64,000 bases of DNA from NCBI RefSeq assembly GCF_000172075.1, contig NZ_ABIC01000007.1, positions 62,001 to 126,000 of the forward strand, given 5' to 3'. The position numbers were made by a program, and so were the translations under genes. This document shows, piece by piece, positions 1 through 8,614 of the stretch. This DNA is from Shewanella benthica KT99. Lineage in GTDB: Bacteria > Pseudomonadota > Gammaproteobacteria > Enterobacterales > Shewanellaceae. Below the pieces are notes generated by a model that did no database searches, was not told where the DNA came from, and was given only the letters and a program-made list of their open reading frames with translations. Every line of letters starts with the position of its first letter. Position 1 is the first letter of the stretch.

Positions 1-197
1 GCTGAGCTGGCTTGGGGATACGCCGTCGCATACCTGCCGCGCCTTGTGAGCCAGCTCGACACCCAAGGCTGGCTGGGCCTGCGTCGATTGGCTCGCTGTT
101 AATAGGTTAGCTGCAGTGGCATGACTCGCTGTCGAATGAGCCGACACTGTGTGAACGAAACAGACGAGTAGGGCGGCGCTAAGCAAAGAATACTTCA
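1..197 (-). CDS. Secreted protein of unknown function, 5' end only (runs off window)
   Basis: Reading leftward from an ATG at 197-195 gives 65 open codons with no stop before the window edge. The N-terminus is a clear Sec signal peptide: MKYSLLSAALLVCFVHTVSA, with likely cleavage after the A-x-A-type end. The next stretch is rich in Ala, Ser, Thr and Gln. A good ribosome binding site, AGGAG, lies about 7 nt upstream. The visible part matches no family I can name. It is probably periplasmic or secreted and is separate from the phosphatase genes, which lie upstream of it on the same strand. Confidence 0.7.
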
Positions 198-231
198 TAA
201 CAACTCCTGTGCTTTGGATTGTTTGAGTGAA

Positions 232-272
232 GGCCGTCTAAGTCATACTGATGGGTATAAGATTAGACGGCC
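232..272. repeat. Perfect 10-bp inverted repeat downstream of the phosphatase genes
   Basis: GGCCGTCTAA at 232-241 pairs exactly with TTAGACGGCC at 263-272 around a 21-nt loop, just after the stop codon of the alkaline phosphatase gene. It could act as the 3' stem of that transcript. It lacks a U-tract on either strand, so intrinsic termination is not proven. Confidence 0.45.
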
Positions 273-285
273 CGATAAACAGAGC

Positions 286-1899
286 TTATAGAGCCGTTTC
301 GGCTTTTTCGACTAAGCTAGCGGCGTGGTTTATCACATGGAAAATATGGTTCTGCTCTACAGTGCCTTGCACTAAGTGTGCACCGGGTCCGCTGGCAAAA
401 ATTGCCACATCTTCACCCGCATGGGTTTCAGAGCTTAATGGCACCAAGGCTTCTTGATGGAATCCAGCACTTTGTGTATCCACATAGTTGAGGTCGAAAC
501 GACCGGCTGCTATTGGTAGGCCATAGCGCTCATCTCCGCCAGTTTCCAAGGCTGCGTAACCGCGACCATTGGTGTAGCCCACTGTTGTGTAGGGCATGCC
601 GTTGGCATCGGTAGAGTTAGTGACTGCAGGCATACCACTGGCATCATTGCCCTTCACTAGCCCTAGGATTGGATTACCTCGAGTCGGGTATCCGGCAATG
701 GTGAACACATGGCTGTGATCTGCGGTAACTATAAGCAGAGTATCCTTGCTAGAGGTTTTTTCCATGGCGACGCGCACGGCTTCAGATAGAGCAATTGTGT
801 CATATAGTGCTCTGGCGGCATTGCCTGCATGGTGGGCGTGGTCGATGCGTCCCGCTTCTACGATAAGCATGAATCCCTTATCATTCTTCTTGAGAATGTC
901 GATAGACTTGGCCGTCATCTCGGCAAGGGATGGCTCGCCAGTCGCGCCGTCTATCGTACGGTCGTAGTCATATTCCATATGAGATGAATTAAACAGGCCA
1001 AGGACATGGTCAGTGGTTGCAGGGTCTAATGCTAAGAAGCTGTCTCTGTCGGCAACATAAGCCGAGTTGGCATATTTAGCGGTCCACTCAGATGTTAAGT
1101 CACGGCCATCGAGTCGCTTACCACTCTTGCCTTCAGGACCTGTCATTGTCTCAGGGATAAATGCGCGACGTCCGCCACCCATAATCACGTTGATACCCGA
1201 GCCGTAGCTGTAATCCAGCAGTTGAGCCGCGATATCTTTACAGCCGTAGGTTATGGCTTCTGGAGTCAGATCCGCATCACTTTCCCAGTTGCGTTCAGGA
1301 GTATGGGCATAGGTTGCGGCTGGGGTTGCATGGGTGATACGGGCGGTAGAAATCACTCCCGTGGACATGCCGGCGATAGAGGCAATCTCGATGGAAGTCA
1401 TTAGATCTTGTCCCTGAGTCGAGGCACAATTTCCGCGAATCACGCCTTCTGCCTGTGAAAGTACACCTACATCGGTTTTAACTCCTGTAACCATGGCCGT
1501 CATGGTGCCAGCAGAATCGGGTGTTTGACCGTCAACGTTGTAGGTCTTAGCCAGGCCAAGATAGGGTAGGGTCTCGAACGAAAGTGAGTTTTCTTCGCCT
1601 GTGTTGCCTTTAAGTTGACCATCTAAGATCCTAGCCGCTGTTACAGTAGAAATACCCATACCATCACCGACGAAAAGAATAATATTCTTCGCCGCGCCGC
1701 TCTGGTTATTAACCGTTAGTTCACCGGCCTGAATTACACGACGTTGGCCATCTATGTACCACTCATTGACTGCGGACCAATCTTTACCATCGCTGCCATT
1801 GTTACCGTCACTGCCGTTTGTGCCATTGTCACCGTCGCTACCACACGCCGCCAAACCTAAAATTGCTGCCATCGACAGTACGAGAAATTTCTTATTCAT
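286..1899 (-). CDS. Alkaline phosphatase, lipoprotein form
   Basis: PhoA-type alkaline phosphatase (537 aa) that releases inorganic phosphate from phosphomonoesters outside the cytoplasm. The N-terminus is a lipoprotein signal with lipobox LAAC (Cys19). It is followed by a Gly/Ser/Asp/Asn linker with repeated GSDG/GTNG units. Seen motifs are the metal-binding FVGDGMG, the catalytic-serine block PDSAGTMTAM (Ser129), GGGRRAFIP, the metal-binding EAGRIDHAHHAGNA, TADHSH, and ETHAGEDV near the C-terminus. The ATG at 1899 has a TGGAGC site 7 nt upstream. It lies 27 bp downstream of a paralogue on the same strand, so the two are probably co-transcribed. The lipobox implies membrane anchoring, unlike its neighbour. 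Family is certain; the exact substrate is not. Confidence 0.93.
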   Translation of the reverse strand: MNKKFLVLSMAAILGLAACGSDGDNGTNGSDGNNGSDGKDWSAVNEWYIDGQRRVIQAGELTVNNQSGAAKNIILFVGDGMGISTVTAARILDGQLKGNTGEENSLSFETLPYLGLAKTYNVDGQTPDSAGTMTAMVTGVKTDVGVLSQAEGVIRGNCASTQGQDLMTSIEIASIAGMSTGVISTARITHATPAATYAHTPERNWESDADLTPEAITYGCKDIAAQLLDYSYGSGINVIMGGGRRAFIPETMTGPEGKSGKRLDGRDLTSEWTAKYANSAYVADRDSFLALDPATTDHVLGLFNSSHMEYDYDRTIDGATGEPSLAEMTAKSIDILKKNDKGFMLIVEAGRIDHAHHAGNAARALYDTIALSEAVRVAMEKTSSKDTLLIVTADHSHVFTIAGYPTRGNPILGLVKGNDASGMPAVTNSTDANGMPYTTVGYTNGRGYAALETGGDERYGLPIAAGRFDLNYVDTQSAGFHQEALVPLSSETHAGEDVAIFASGPGAHLVQGTVEQNHIFHVINHAASLVEKAETAL

Positions 1900-1926
1900 G
1901 ATTTGCTCCAGATGAGTACTGTTTGA

Positions 1927-3423
1927 TTAGTATTTTGTGCCGCCAAGCGATTGCGCCTGGTTGATGATATGGAAGATCACATTCTGCTCGATAACACCTT
2001 GAGCCAGATGAGCGCCTGGGCCAGTTGCATGCAGGCTGATATCTTCACCCGCGTGAGTTTCACTTCTTAAAGGCACTAATGCCTGTTGCTGGAAATTTTT
2101 TTGCTCTGTATCGACCGATGAAAGATCATCACGCTGGCCGATAACGGCCCCGGGGCCATTGGTGTAGCCTAATGTGGTATATGGACTGTTATCTTTTGCT
2201 ATGGCTAAGTCACCACCTACATTATGCACCAGACCTAAAATTGGATTACCACGCTCCGGGTAACCGGCAATGGTGAATACATGGCTGTGATCTGCGGTGA
2301 CCATGATTAAGGTTTCATCAGGATCAGTATTTTCAAACGCGGCTTTTACCGCATTCGAGAACTCCACCGTGTCCACTAGGGCGCGATAGGCGTTACCCGC
2401 ATGGTGAGCATGATCGATTCGGCCCGACTCGACGATAAGCAAGTAGCCTTTTTCATTCTTGTTGAGGATCTCGATGGACTTGGTGGTCATCTCTGTGAGT
2501 GAGGGCTCACCTGCGGTGTCATCTAAACGGTCTGCCTCATATTCCATGTGTGACGAATTAAACAGGCCAAGCAGATGATCTGTGGTGCTGGCATCTATGG
2601 CATCGAAACCTGCTTTATCCCACACGTAGGCGGCATTGCTGAAGTTTTCAGTCCAGGCCTGAGTGAGATCCAGGCCATCACTGCGACGACCCGATTTATT
2701 CTCACCGTCGATCACGGTATCTGGTATAAAATTACGGCGTCCGCCCCCGAGGGCTACGCTCAGAGCATTAGCTTCATCACGCATCACTAGTTGATACGCT
2801 ATGTCTTTACACTCATTGGTTATGGCTTCAGCCGGCAGATTGCTGTCGGCTTCCCAGTTTCGCTCTGGTGTTGCGGCATAAGTCGCAGCAGGTGTCGCGT
2901 GTGTAATACGAGCCGTGCTGACCACGCCGGTAGATAATCCTTTAGCATTGGCTAAGTCGATTAGAGTGATTAACTCGTTGCCTTTAGATGATAAGCAGTT
3001 ACCGCGAATGCTGCTATCTGAGACAGATAACATTCCAGCTTTAGATTTAACTCCGGTGGCCATGGCCGTCATGGTGCCGGCTGAATCTGGAGTCTGCTGA
3101 TTGGTGTTATAGGTCTTAACTAGAGCCGTGTAAGGAAATTGCTCGAAGCTGAGAAAATTCTCCTCACCACCGTCATTTCCTGAGATCTGCTGACCTTGAA
3201 AGATACGCGCCGCCGTGAGTGTCGAAACCCCCATGCCATCACCGACAAACAGAATGACATTTTTGGCTTGGGTCTTGTTCGTTAGCAGGGTTTTATCGCT
3301 GACCAGCTGTGCACTGGTTTTGAACCATAGACTGTCAGTTTGCGTAGCAGGTAAAACCGCGGCGTTGGCTGCCATAGTCACTAAACTGCATGAAACGAGT
3401 GCCGCTACTTTTTTCATATTCAT
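1927..3423 (-). CDS. Alkaline phosphatase, soluble secreted form
   Basis: Second PhoA-type alkaline phosphatase, clearly paralogous to the downstream gene along its whole length. Motifs are FVGDGMG, PDSAGTMTAM (catalytic serine about residue 114), GGGRRNFIP, ESGRIDHAHHAGNA, TADHSH and ETHAGEDI. The N-terminus is a classical signal peptide ending MAANAA with no lipobox Cys, so the product should be free in the periplasm or exported. The frame is open to a GTG at 3435, but the AAGGG site at 3435-3439 suits the ATG at 3423 (or 3417) better, so I start at 3423. It is the first gene of a two-gene unit. Tandem duplication followed by a split in anchoring mode is the likely history. Confidence 0.92.
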   Translation of the reverse strand: MNMKKVAALVSCSLVTMAANAAVLPATQTDSLWFKTSAQLVSDKTLLTNKTQAKNVILFVGDGMGVSTLTAARIFQGQQISGNDGGEENFLSFEQFPYTALVKTYNTNQQTPDSAGTMTAMATGVKSKAGMLSVSDSSIRGNCLSSKGNELITLIDLANAKGLSTGVVSTARITHATPAATYAATPERNWEADSNLPAEAITNECKDIAYQLVMRDEANALSVALGGGRRNFIPDTVIDGENKSGRRSDGLDLTQAWTENFSNAAYVWDKAGFDAIDASTTDHLLGLFNSSHMEYEADRLDDTAGEPSLTEMTTKSIEILNKNEKGYLLIVESGRIDHAHHAGNAYRALVDTVEFSNAVKAAFENTDPDETLIMVTADHSHVFTIAGYPERGNPILGLVHNVGGDLAIAKDNSPYTTLGYTNGPGAVIGQRDDLSSVDTEQKNFQQQALVPLRSETHAGEDISLHATGPGAHLAQGVIEQNVIFHIINQAQSLGGTKY

Positions 3424-3557
3424 CACTATCATCACCCTTATTGTATTGAGGTATGTTGGGATTTCATTTTTAGACGCGACGATTGTCTATGTTTTTCATG
3501 ACAGAAATGGGTTGGATATGTGTAGGTTTTGTGACTCTGTTGTGGGGGCTGAGGCTC

Positions 3558-3989
3558 TTATACCATTCCACATAAGTATCTGGTCAGTTCAGAGGCTCTC
3601 AGATTTTTCAATTCAAGGCGCATTGATGAGGAAATGGTTATTCCCTTTTAAGTCAATGCAACACCGAAGTGGAAACACTGAGAGCCTCACGCAGTGCGGC
3701 TGATGTTTAAAGCAAAGGGCAAAGCCCTTTATGCTACGTTGAATGTTTTCGATATACGACTGCATGGTCTATTTTGTTCCATACAAAATAAGACATTTCC
3801 TCCTTCCATGGAGGTCAGATGCAGGAGGTACGAGCCCATGGACGGGTGAAGGTAGAATAATGCAGGAGCAATTATCGAGAGCAACGCAGGAGCTGTTGCC
3901 GAGAATAACTATTAGCTTCAAACATTCGCCTTGCCTACAGTGCTTTGAACTCCCGTTGAATGATTAGATACTTACTCGGAATGGTATTA
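3558..3989. repeat. MITE-like repeat with imperfect terminal inverted repeats
   Basis: A non-coding element of about 430 bp. Its ends match each other over about 28 bp with a few mismatches; the perfect cores are ATACCATTCC (3560-3569) and GGAATGGTAT (3978-3987). Inside lie an 11-bp perfect inverted repeat (GAGGCTCTCAG at 3592-3602 with CTGAGAGCCTC at 3678-3688), a small AAAGGGCAAAGCCCTTT hairpin, and a block GACATTTCCTCCTTCCATGG at 3792 that recurs near 58992. No credible protein is encoded. The architecture suggests a non-autonomous mobile element or a composite palindromic repeat. It fills most of the gap between the phosphatase genes and the broken transporter. Confidence 0.6.
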
Positions 3990-4133
3990 GGCACGAGAAT
4001 TCGAGAGATCAAGCCTTCGAGGGCTGGGCATAGGCTTAGTCCTTTTTATTGCGGGTGTGTTAGGCTAGGGGCCAATTCATACCTTTCGGCCTGTGTTTGT
4101 TACCGCGCCGGACATTAAAATCTTATCACCCCT

Positions 4134-5444
4134 ATGAACACACTTAACCATTCCATTCAAAACCTAATGAGTAAATTGAGTCGGGAGTCCATAGGACTTA
4201 TTTGCTGTTGTATTGCGGCGGCAGCCTTCCTCATCTTCCCCGAGACAGCAATATCTTTGGTGGCAGGGGTAACGGCTTACGCCATTCACGAATTTGGCCT
4301 GGCTTTCATCATCATTCCCTCCCTATTTGTGATTTTATCTCTGGCTATCGCCTTGAGTCCCTGGGGTAAAATTAAGTTAGGTAAAGATAGTGCTCTGGCC
4401 TTGACCTATTTTCATTGGGGGCTGCATGCCTGGAGCCTCTATGCTATTTCAGGTTTGGTGATGGCATGGTTTGCCTTCAATAAGTCCAGACCTATGACTA
4501 TCTCGGCCAGCTTCACCGATAAACCTGAGTCAAGCTGGTATCAAGTATTCGATCTTCTGGCTGTGGTGGCGGTGATCTTCGGCGTCGCGGGAACCTTGGC
4601 TAATACCATAGCCTTAGTGCAGAGTGGCGTGGAGCATAGGCTCAGATATTGGTGGAGTTTCGACTCGGCCTACTCGTGGCCATCACCTTAGCCTTCACCC
4701 TTTCATCTACCATGGGGTTGGATAAGGGGAACAAGCGGATGAGTCTGTTCAACCTGCTGTTAGTGATTGTTATGCTGGTAGCGGTGTTAGCCCTGGTCGA
4801 CCCTCTATCTGTCGCCAGTACAGTGCTCACTTCGACTCTCACTTATCTGCAACTTTTACCATTTATCTCTTTCTCTATCGATATGGATTCTCGTCAATGG
4901 AGTGAAGGTTGGAGCATCATCTATTTTGTCTGGTGGATTGCCTTGGCACCTTTTGTCGGTCCCTTCATCGCTCGAATCAGTCGTGGCCGTACCATACGTC
5001 AATATCTGCTGTGCACCATACTCATACCCACTATGACCCCATTGTCTGGTTCAGCACCTTCGGCGGCAGCGTATTCGAGATGAGTATCTTGCCTGATGTG
5101 GTACAGGCAACCGATAGAGATTTTACTCTGGGCCTGTCACTTTCTTCGATAACCTGGCTTTTGGAAAAATCCTGACCTATGGCGCCATCTTGCTCTTGAT
5201 AACATTTGTGATCACCAGCGCAGATTCGGCTATCTATGTCACTAGCATGATGACGGGAAGTCAGGCAGTGAAATCTAAGTTGATGTAGAGTCTGGTATTA
5301 GTGGCTATTACGGCAGCCTTGGTATTGAAAAATAATATCGACTTGAATAAACAGATCGCGATTTTTGGCGCGCTCCCCTTTACGCTAATTTTACTCGCTC
5401 AGGCAGGCATCATGGTAAAAGAGCTGATAAAACATAAGCCATAG
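4134..5444 (+). pseudogene. Broken BCCT-family (betaine/choline/carnitine) transporter
   Basis: Remnant of a BCCT secondary transporter spread over all three frames. The 5' part (4134 to about 4650) carries the family signatures GKIKLGKD and FHWGLHAWSLYA. They are almost adjacent here, so roughly 60 residues normally between them, including membrane segments, are missing. The middle part (about 4649-5050, another frame) contains GWSIIYFVWWIALAPFVGPF and FIARISRGRTIRQ. The frame then shifts again to WFSTFGGSVFEMS (about 5045-5160), and the tail (LLLITFVITSADSAIYVTSM) is in yet another frame with a TAG at 5286-5288. A deletion plus at least three reading-frame breaks make function impossible. 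A compatible-solute uptake role can be assigned only to its ancestor. Confidence 0.88.
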
Positions 5445-5495
5445 ATGTAAGTATAACGGATTGGATTGTATTGGATCGATATTTTGTGTCCTGGC

Positions 5496-5960
5496 TTAAA
5501 TTTCGGCCCACTCTATTTTTTCGGCGCTCTGCGCCATTTTCCGAATAGGATCATAGTCTCTGTCCTCGGTGGCGGAGAAATGTGAAATCTCCACCTTGTC
5601 CAATATACTTAGGCCAACAGGATCTAAGTGCATCTCCAGCAAGAGATGTTTAATGCGTCTACGTAATTCAACCGGGACAAGCCTAGATATCATCCAAGGC
5701 GGGAAGCTGCTGGGGCCAAGGGTATCTATGACGCGCAGTTTTGAAGCAAGTTCTGGATTTTTTATTATCTCTAATTCCAGTACCCAGCTGTCGATAGCCG
5801 AGGCGTCGATCCGATTGTCTAAAATCATCTGTATCGAGTTCTGGTGGGCGCCTGATTCGATAATCTTGCCAAAATATCGACAATTTTTACCCATCTTAGC
5901 CAAATGGTCACGCACGACATAGGAGCCATGCAGGAGGTGAGTTTCAATGTGTTCATTTTC
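5496..5960 (-). pseudogene. C-terminal remnant of a PhnD-like phosphonate/phosphate ABC binding protein
   Basis: The frame encodes the C-terminal half of a PhnD-type periplasmic binding protein. The segment GAHQNSIQMILDNRIDASAIDS resembles the conserved 'GSH...M...GxxDAxAIDS' region of that family, followed by an L-x-V-I-D-T-LGPSSFPPW stretch. There is no ATG and no signal peptide. The frame runs upstream through EHIETHLLHGSYVVRDHL into a tandem-repeat region and then a TGA, so the N-terminal lobe is gone. A GTG at 5915 could start a 139-residue fragment, but this would not form a binding protein. I treat it as a truncated gene; the family assignment rests on the motif alone. Confidence 0.6.
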
Positions 5961-5987
5961 AATTCTGGCTGCGGGTTTAGTTTGAGG

Positions 5988-6026
5988 ACTCAGTCTGGGT
6001 ATTCAGTCTGAGTATTCAGTCTGAGT
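5988..6026. repeat. Three tandem 13-bp repeats
   Basis: Three head-to-tail units, ACTCAGTCTGGGT, ATTCAGTCTGAGT and ATTCAGTCTGAGT. The last two are identical. The repeat lies exactly where the PhnD-like remnant loses its N-terminal half and may mark the break point. No function is evident. Confidence 0.8.
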
Positions 6027-6062
6027 ATGTAAACTGAAGGGCTAGGCCCAGATTCGATATAC

Positions 6063-6290
6063 TTAGTTTGTTTTCTCACCTTCATCGCTTAAGTCTGCTT
6101 TAACCGATTTAACCGATTTGACCGCATCACGAGAGGCGTGGCCTATGGCCTTAGTTATATCTCTTGTAGCATGGCCTATCTCAGTAGTGACTTCCTTGGT
6201 GGTTTGGCCAATGGTGCGTCCTGCATCTTGTAGGTCGGCGCAGCCAGTCAGTCCGATAAAAAGCGCTAGAACCATCAGGGATAATTTCAT
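6063..6290 (-). CDS. Small lipoprotein with internal amphipathic repeats
   Basis: A 75-residue protein with a lipoprotein signal (lipobox LTGC, Cys17). The mature part is one charged, probably helical stretch built from related 11-residue units such as TTKEVTTEIGH, ATRDITKAIGH and ASRDAVKSVKS. This 11-residue periodicity is typical of amphipathic helices that lie along a membrane or polymer surface. No named family is recognised. It appears to be a lone gene; the following minus-strand sequence is the decayed PhnD remnant. The ribosome binding site is weak, but the signal peptide makes a real gene likely. Confidence 0.7.
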   Translation of the reverse strand: MKLSLMVLALFIGLTGCADLQDAGRTIGQTTKEVTTEIGHATRDITKAIGHASRDAVKSVKSVKADLSDEGEKTN

Positions 6291-6401
6291 ATTTTAAATA
6301 CTCAAAGTTATTGGTTCTTAAGGCGTAAAATTAACACTGCCTCACAAAAGAGGTAGTGCTAATTTAGTGTTTGGGGTTTTATACCCATCGATATTAGTAG
6401 A

Positions 6402-6764
6402 CTAGAGCTTAGCTAGTTTTTCATCAAGATCTGTTATCAGGTGCTGCATGATCTCTTGTACCGATGTATCTTTCGTCGACTCATCCATGAAAATCTTGAA
6501 GGTCACTAGTACATGACCGTCGTCTTTAATTCGTTTGTTTTGCACGGAGAAATAGGCACTCTCGATCTCAGCCTCTCTGACGACGAATCCATCCAGTTCG
6601 AAGATACGGTTGCCTGAGTGGCCGTGCCATTTTGTGATTCGGCTTAATCCAATTTCGCAAGATTGATTAAACTCAATATGGTTTTGCCATGTCGTGGGGT
6701 GGGCAGGATCTTTAATGTGTGGGCATCGAACGGTATAGTTGTATACATGTGAGATTGCTGTCAT
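6402..6764 (-). CDS. Conserved-looking hypothetical protein, 120 aa
   Basis: A cytoplasmic protein with no signal peptide or membrane segment. It is mixed in composition and has several His and Cys near the N-terminus (RCPHIKDPAHPTTWQNH). The second half contains alternating hydrophobic residues (HVLVTFKIFMDE) suggesting beta strands and ends in a helix (VQEIMQHLITDLDEKL). I do not recognise the family. The start ATG lies at 6764. It is separated by about 110 bp from the small lipoprotein on the same strand, so co-transcription is possible but not shown. Confidence 0.6.
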   Translation of the reverse strand: MTAISHVYNYTVRCPHIKDPAHPTTWQNHIEFNQSCEIGLSRITKWHGHSGNRIFELDGFVVREAEIESAYFSVQNKRIKDDGHVLVTFKIFMDESTKDTSVQEIMQHLITDLDEKLAKL

Positions 6765-7333
6765 ATATTACCTACTTGTTTGCGAATACTAATGCCATCA
6801 TAGACATTGCTTTTCTGAACGGTCAACTTTTATTCGTCTTTACTCATATAAATTTACTATCTCTGGTCTGTTTCTTCTTAACGAGAATAGTGAACTTGCT
6901 GTAACTCTTTTTAGCATGACTTAAACTCGGATAACCTTGTGCTAGATCTCATTTTTTACTATTTATCTCTCTTGTTTCGTCTTCGGTTAATAAATCAACA
7001 GCTAATGGACTATCCGCCCGTGTGTTTTTAGCTTATCCATTGCAACAATGAATGCCTATCAGAAAAGGTGATACTAACTAACTTTAGTGTTGCATGTTTA
7101 CCGATGATAATCCGCACTCACTAGCTTGATCGACAGGTTAAGTGGCCAGAAATTGGGATACATATGTATTTCTAGATGTTGTTTAATTCACACAGAAGGC
7201 AGTTAGTGAACACTTGCTTGTGTATAAATTGTGAAATAAATGAAATAAACTTGTTAATGGCTATTAATGGCGCATATATCTGCTTATAATTTCACAATAA
7301 AAATTAAATATCTGAATTCTACTGGAGGCTTAA
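6765..7333. other. AT-rich intergenic region ahead of the RND operon
   Basis: About 570 bp between divergent genes with no convincing coding frame. It must hold the promoters for the minus-strand 120-aa gene and the plus-strand RND operon. The last 100 bp before the RND gene are very AT-rich. A GGAGG site lies 6 nt before the ATG at 7334. I see no palindrome strong enough to name an operator, and no adjacent TetR/MarR-type repressor gene. Confidence 0.5.
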
Positions 7334-8512
7334 ATGTTGGCCAGAACTGTTTCACTTTTAAAGTACTGCGCTCTTTTCATCGTTGCAGCGCAACTCACGG
7401 CTTGTGGGGAGGCTCCTGTGCCGCAAGCCCCTATGCTTCCCAGTGTGATAGTCAATACGGTGATCACTAAAGAAATTCAGTCTAAGTCTGAGATCGTGGG
7501 ACGCACCAGAGCATCTGAAGATGTCACCATCAAGTCTCAAATCCAGGGCCAATTACTCAAGCGTGCGTTTATTGAGGGAGAAGACGTTAATGCTGGTGAC
7601 CTGTTATTTGAGATCGATCCTGGCAATTATATTTCCGAATTAGCTCAGCAAAAAGCGGTGCTTAAGCAGGCATTCGCGTCGAGAGATGTGGCAGTAATGA
7701 ATTGGCAACGTGGTAGAAAATTGCTTCCCGATGGCATGATCAGTGCGCAGGATATGGATGAGCTGACCTCTCGTAAACTCACCACCGCAGCGGGTGTGGT
7801 ACAAGCCGAAGCCGCCGTACAAGGCGCCGAATTACAGCTCAGCTATACCAAGGTATATGCGCCTATTTCCGGTCGTATCAGTAATGCTAAGGTCAGTACC
7901 GGAGACATCATCACGCCAAATTCAGAGATGGCGAACCTGGTTCAGCTACAACCTATGTGGGTTAACTTTCAGGTTGCAGAGAAGAAACTTATCTCGGTTC
8001 AACAGAAATTGTCTCAGACTGCTAAACGTCAGGTACAGATTTCAGATATCGTGATCCGCCTACGTCTGCCTAACGGTACTATATTTAATGAGACGGGTTA
8101 TATCGATTTTATCAGTAATAAAATCGATGCAGCGACGGGAACCTTACCCATAAGAGCAACTTTCAAGAATGATGCTAAGTTAATGTTGCCTGGTATGTTT
8201 GTGACTCTGATAATCGAATCACCCATCAAAGAGCAAGCCTTACTCATTCCTCAAGCCGCAGTACAGGAAGATCAGCAAGGGCGTTTCGTCATGGTACTCA
8301 ATGAACAAGATGAAGTAGAGAAGCGCATCGTCGAGCTTGGCGAACGATTTGGAATCGACTGGCGCGTGTTGAGTGGCCTCGAAGATGGTGAGCGTATCGT
8401 CGTCGATGGCCTGCAGAAGATCCGTCCGGGTATCAAGGTCAAGGCTGTTGAGCAAAAAATAGTGCCATTTCAAGATACTCAAGCTACACCCACTGCCAGC
8501 GATGCTAAGTAG
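7334..8512 (+). CDS. RND efflux system periplasmic adaptor (membrane fusion protein)
   Basis: A 392-residue AcrA/MexA-type adaptor that links an inner-membrane RND pump to an outer-membrane channel. It has a lipoprotein signal with lipobox LTAC (Cys24). It continues with the barrel/lipoyl half-motif (IKSQIQGQLLKRAFIEGEDVNAGDLLFEID), an alpha-hairpin (about residues 95-170), the second lipoyl half (YTKVYAPISGRISNAKVSTGDIITPN), and a beta-barrel plus membrane-proximal domain ending GLQKIRPGIKVKAV. A GGAGG site precedes the ATG. The pump gene follows about 95 bp downstream. No outer-membrane TolC partner is encoded nearby, so the system probably recruits one from elsewhere. Substrates cannot be read from sequence. 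Confidence 0.93.
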   Translation: MLARTVSLLKYCALFIVAAQLTACGEAPVPQAPMLPSVIVNTVITKEIQSKSEIVGRTRASEDVTIKSQIQGQLLKRAFIEGEDVNAGDLLFEIDPGNYISELAQQKAVLKQAFASRDVAVMNWQRGRKLLPDGMISAQDMDELTSRKLTTAAGVVQAEAAVQGAELQLSYTKVYAPISGRISNAKVSTGDIITPNSEMANLVQLQPMWVNFQVAEKKLISVQQKLSQTAKRQVQISDIVIRLRLPNGTIFNETGYIDFISNKIDAATGTLPIRATFKNDAKLMLPGMFVTLIIESPIKEQALLIPQAAVQEDQQGRFVMVLNEQDEVEKRIVELGERFGIDWRVLSGLEDGERIVVDGLQKIRPGIKVKAVEQKIVPFQDTQATPTASDAK

Positions 8513-8521
8513 GACTATGTC

Positions 8522-8614
8522 ATGATCAGTGAGTTTTTTATTGGCTTGGCCCTAAGTTTGCCTTTGCCTACATCAAATGTTTGCCTTGAAGATGGCGGGG
8601 AATGTCATGATTAG
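8522..8614 (+). other. Duplicated 5' end of the RND pump gene forming a 30-codon overlapping ORF
   Basis: The short frame starts [16 protein letters not shown] and ends at TAG 8612-8614, overlapping the real pump start at 8607 by 8 nt. Its first bases (GTCATGATCAGTGAGTTTTT) closely match the bases at the pump start (GTCATGATTAGTGATTTTTT), and the AGTTTGCCTTTGCC that follows parallels AAATTTGCCTTCG. This looks like a partial tandem duplication of the gene start that has since diverged. The small ORF could couple translation of adaptor and pump, or could simply be debris. Confidence 0.55.

Noticed and set aside
3488..3510. A PhoB-box-like CTGTCAT (minus strand) upstream of the alkaline phosphatase pair
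   Set aside because: Only one 7-bp half-site is good; the second repeat 11 bp away does not match, so PhoB control is not supported by sequence.
3215..3703. 162-codon frame antisense to the 5' end of the second phosphatase gene
   Set aside because: It is the complement of a clearly coding signal-peptide region and continues into repeat DNA.
3743..3967. 74-codon open frame inside the MITE-like element
   Set aside because: It runs through palindromic repeat DNA, has no ribosome binding site and no protein-like composition.
5988..6026. Three 13-bp tandem repeats considered as a CRISPR or iteron array
   Set aside because: No spacers, too few units, and no cas or rep gene nearby.
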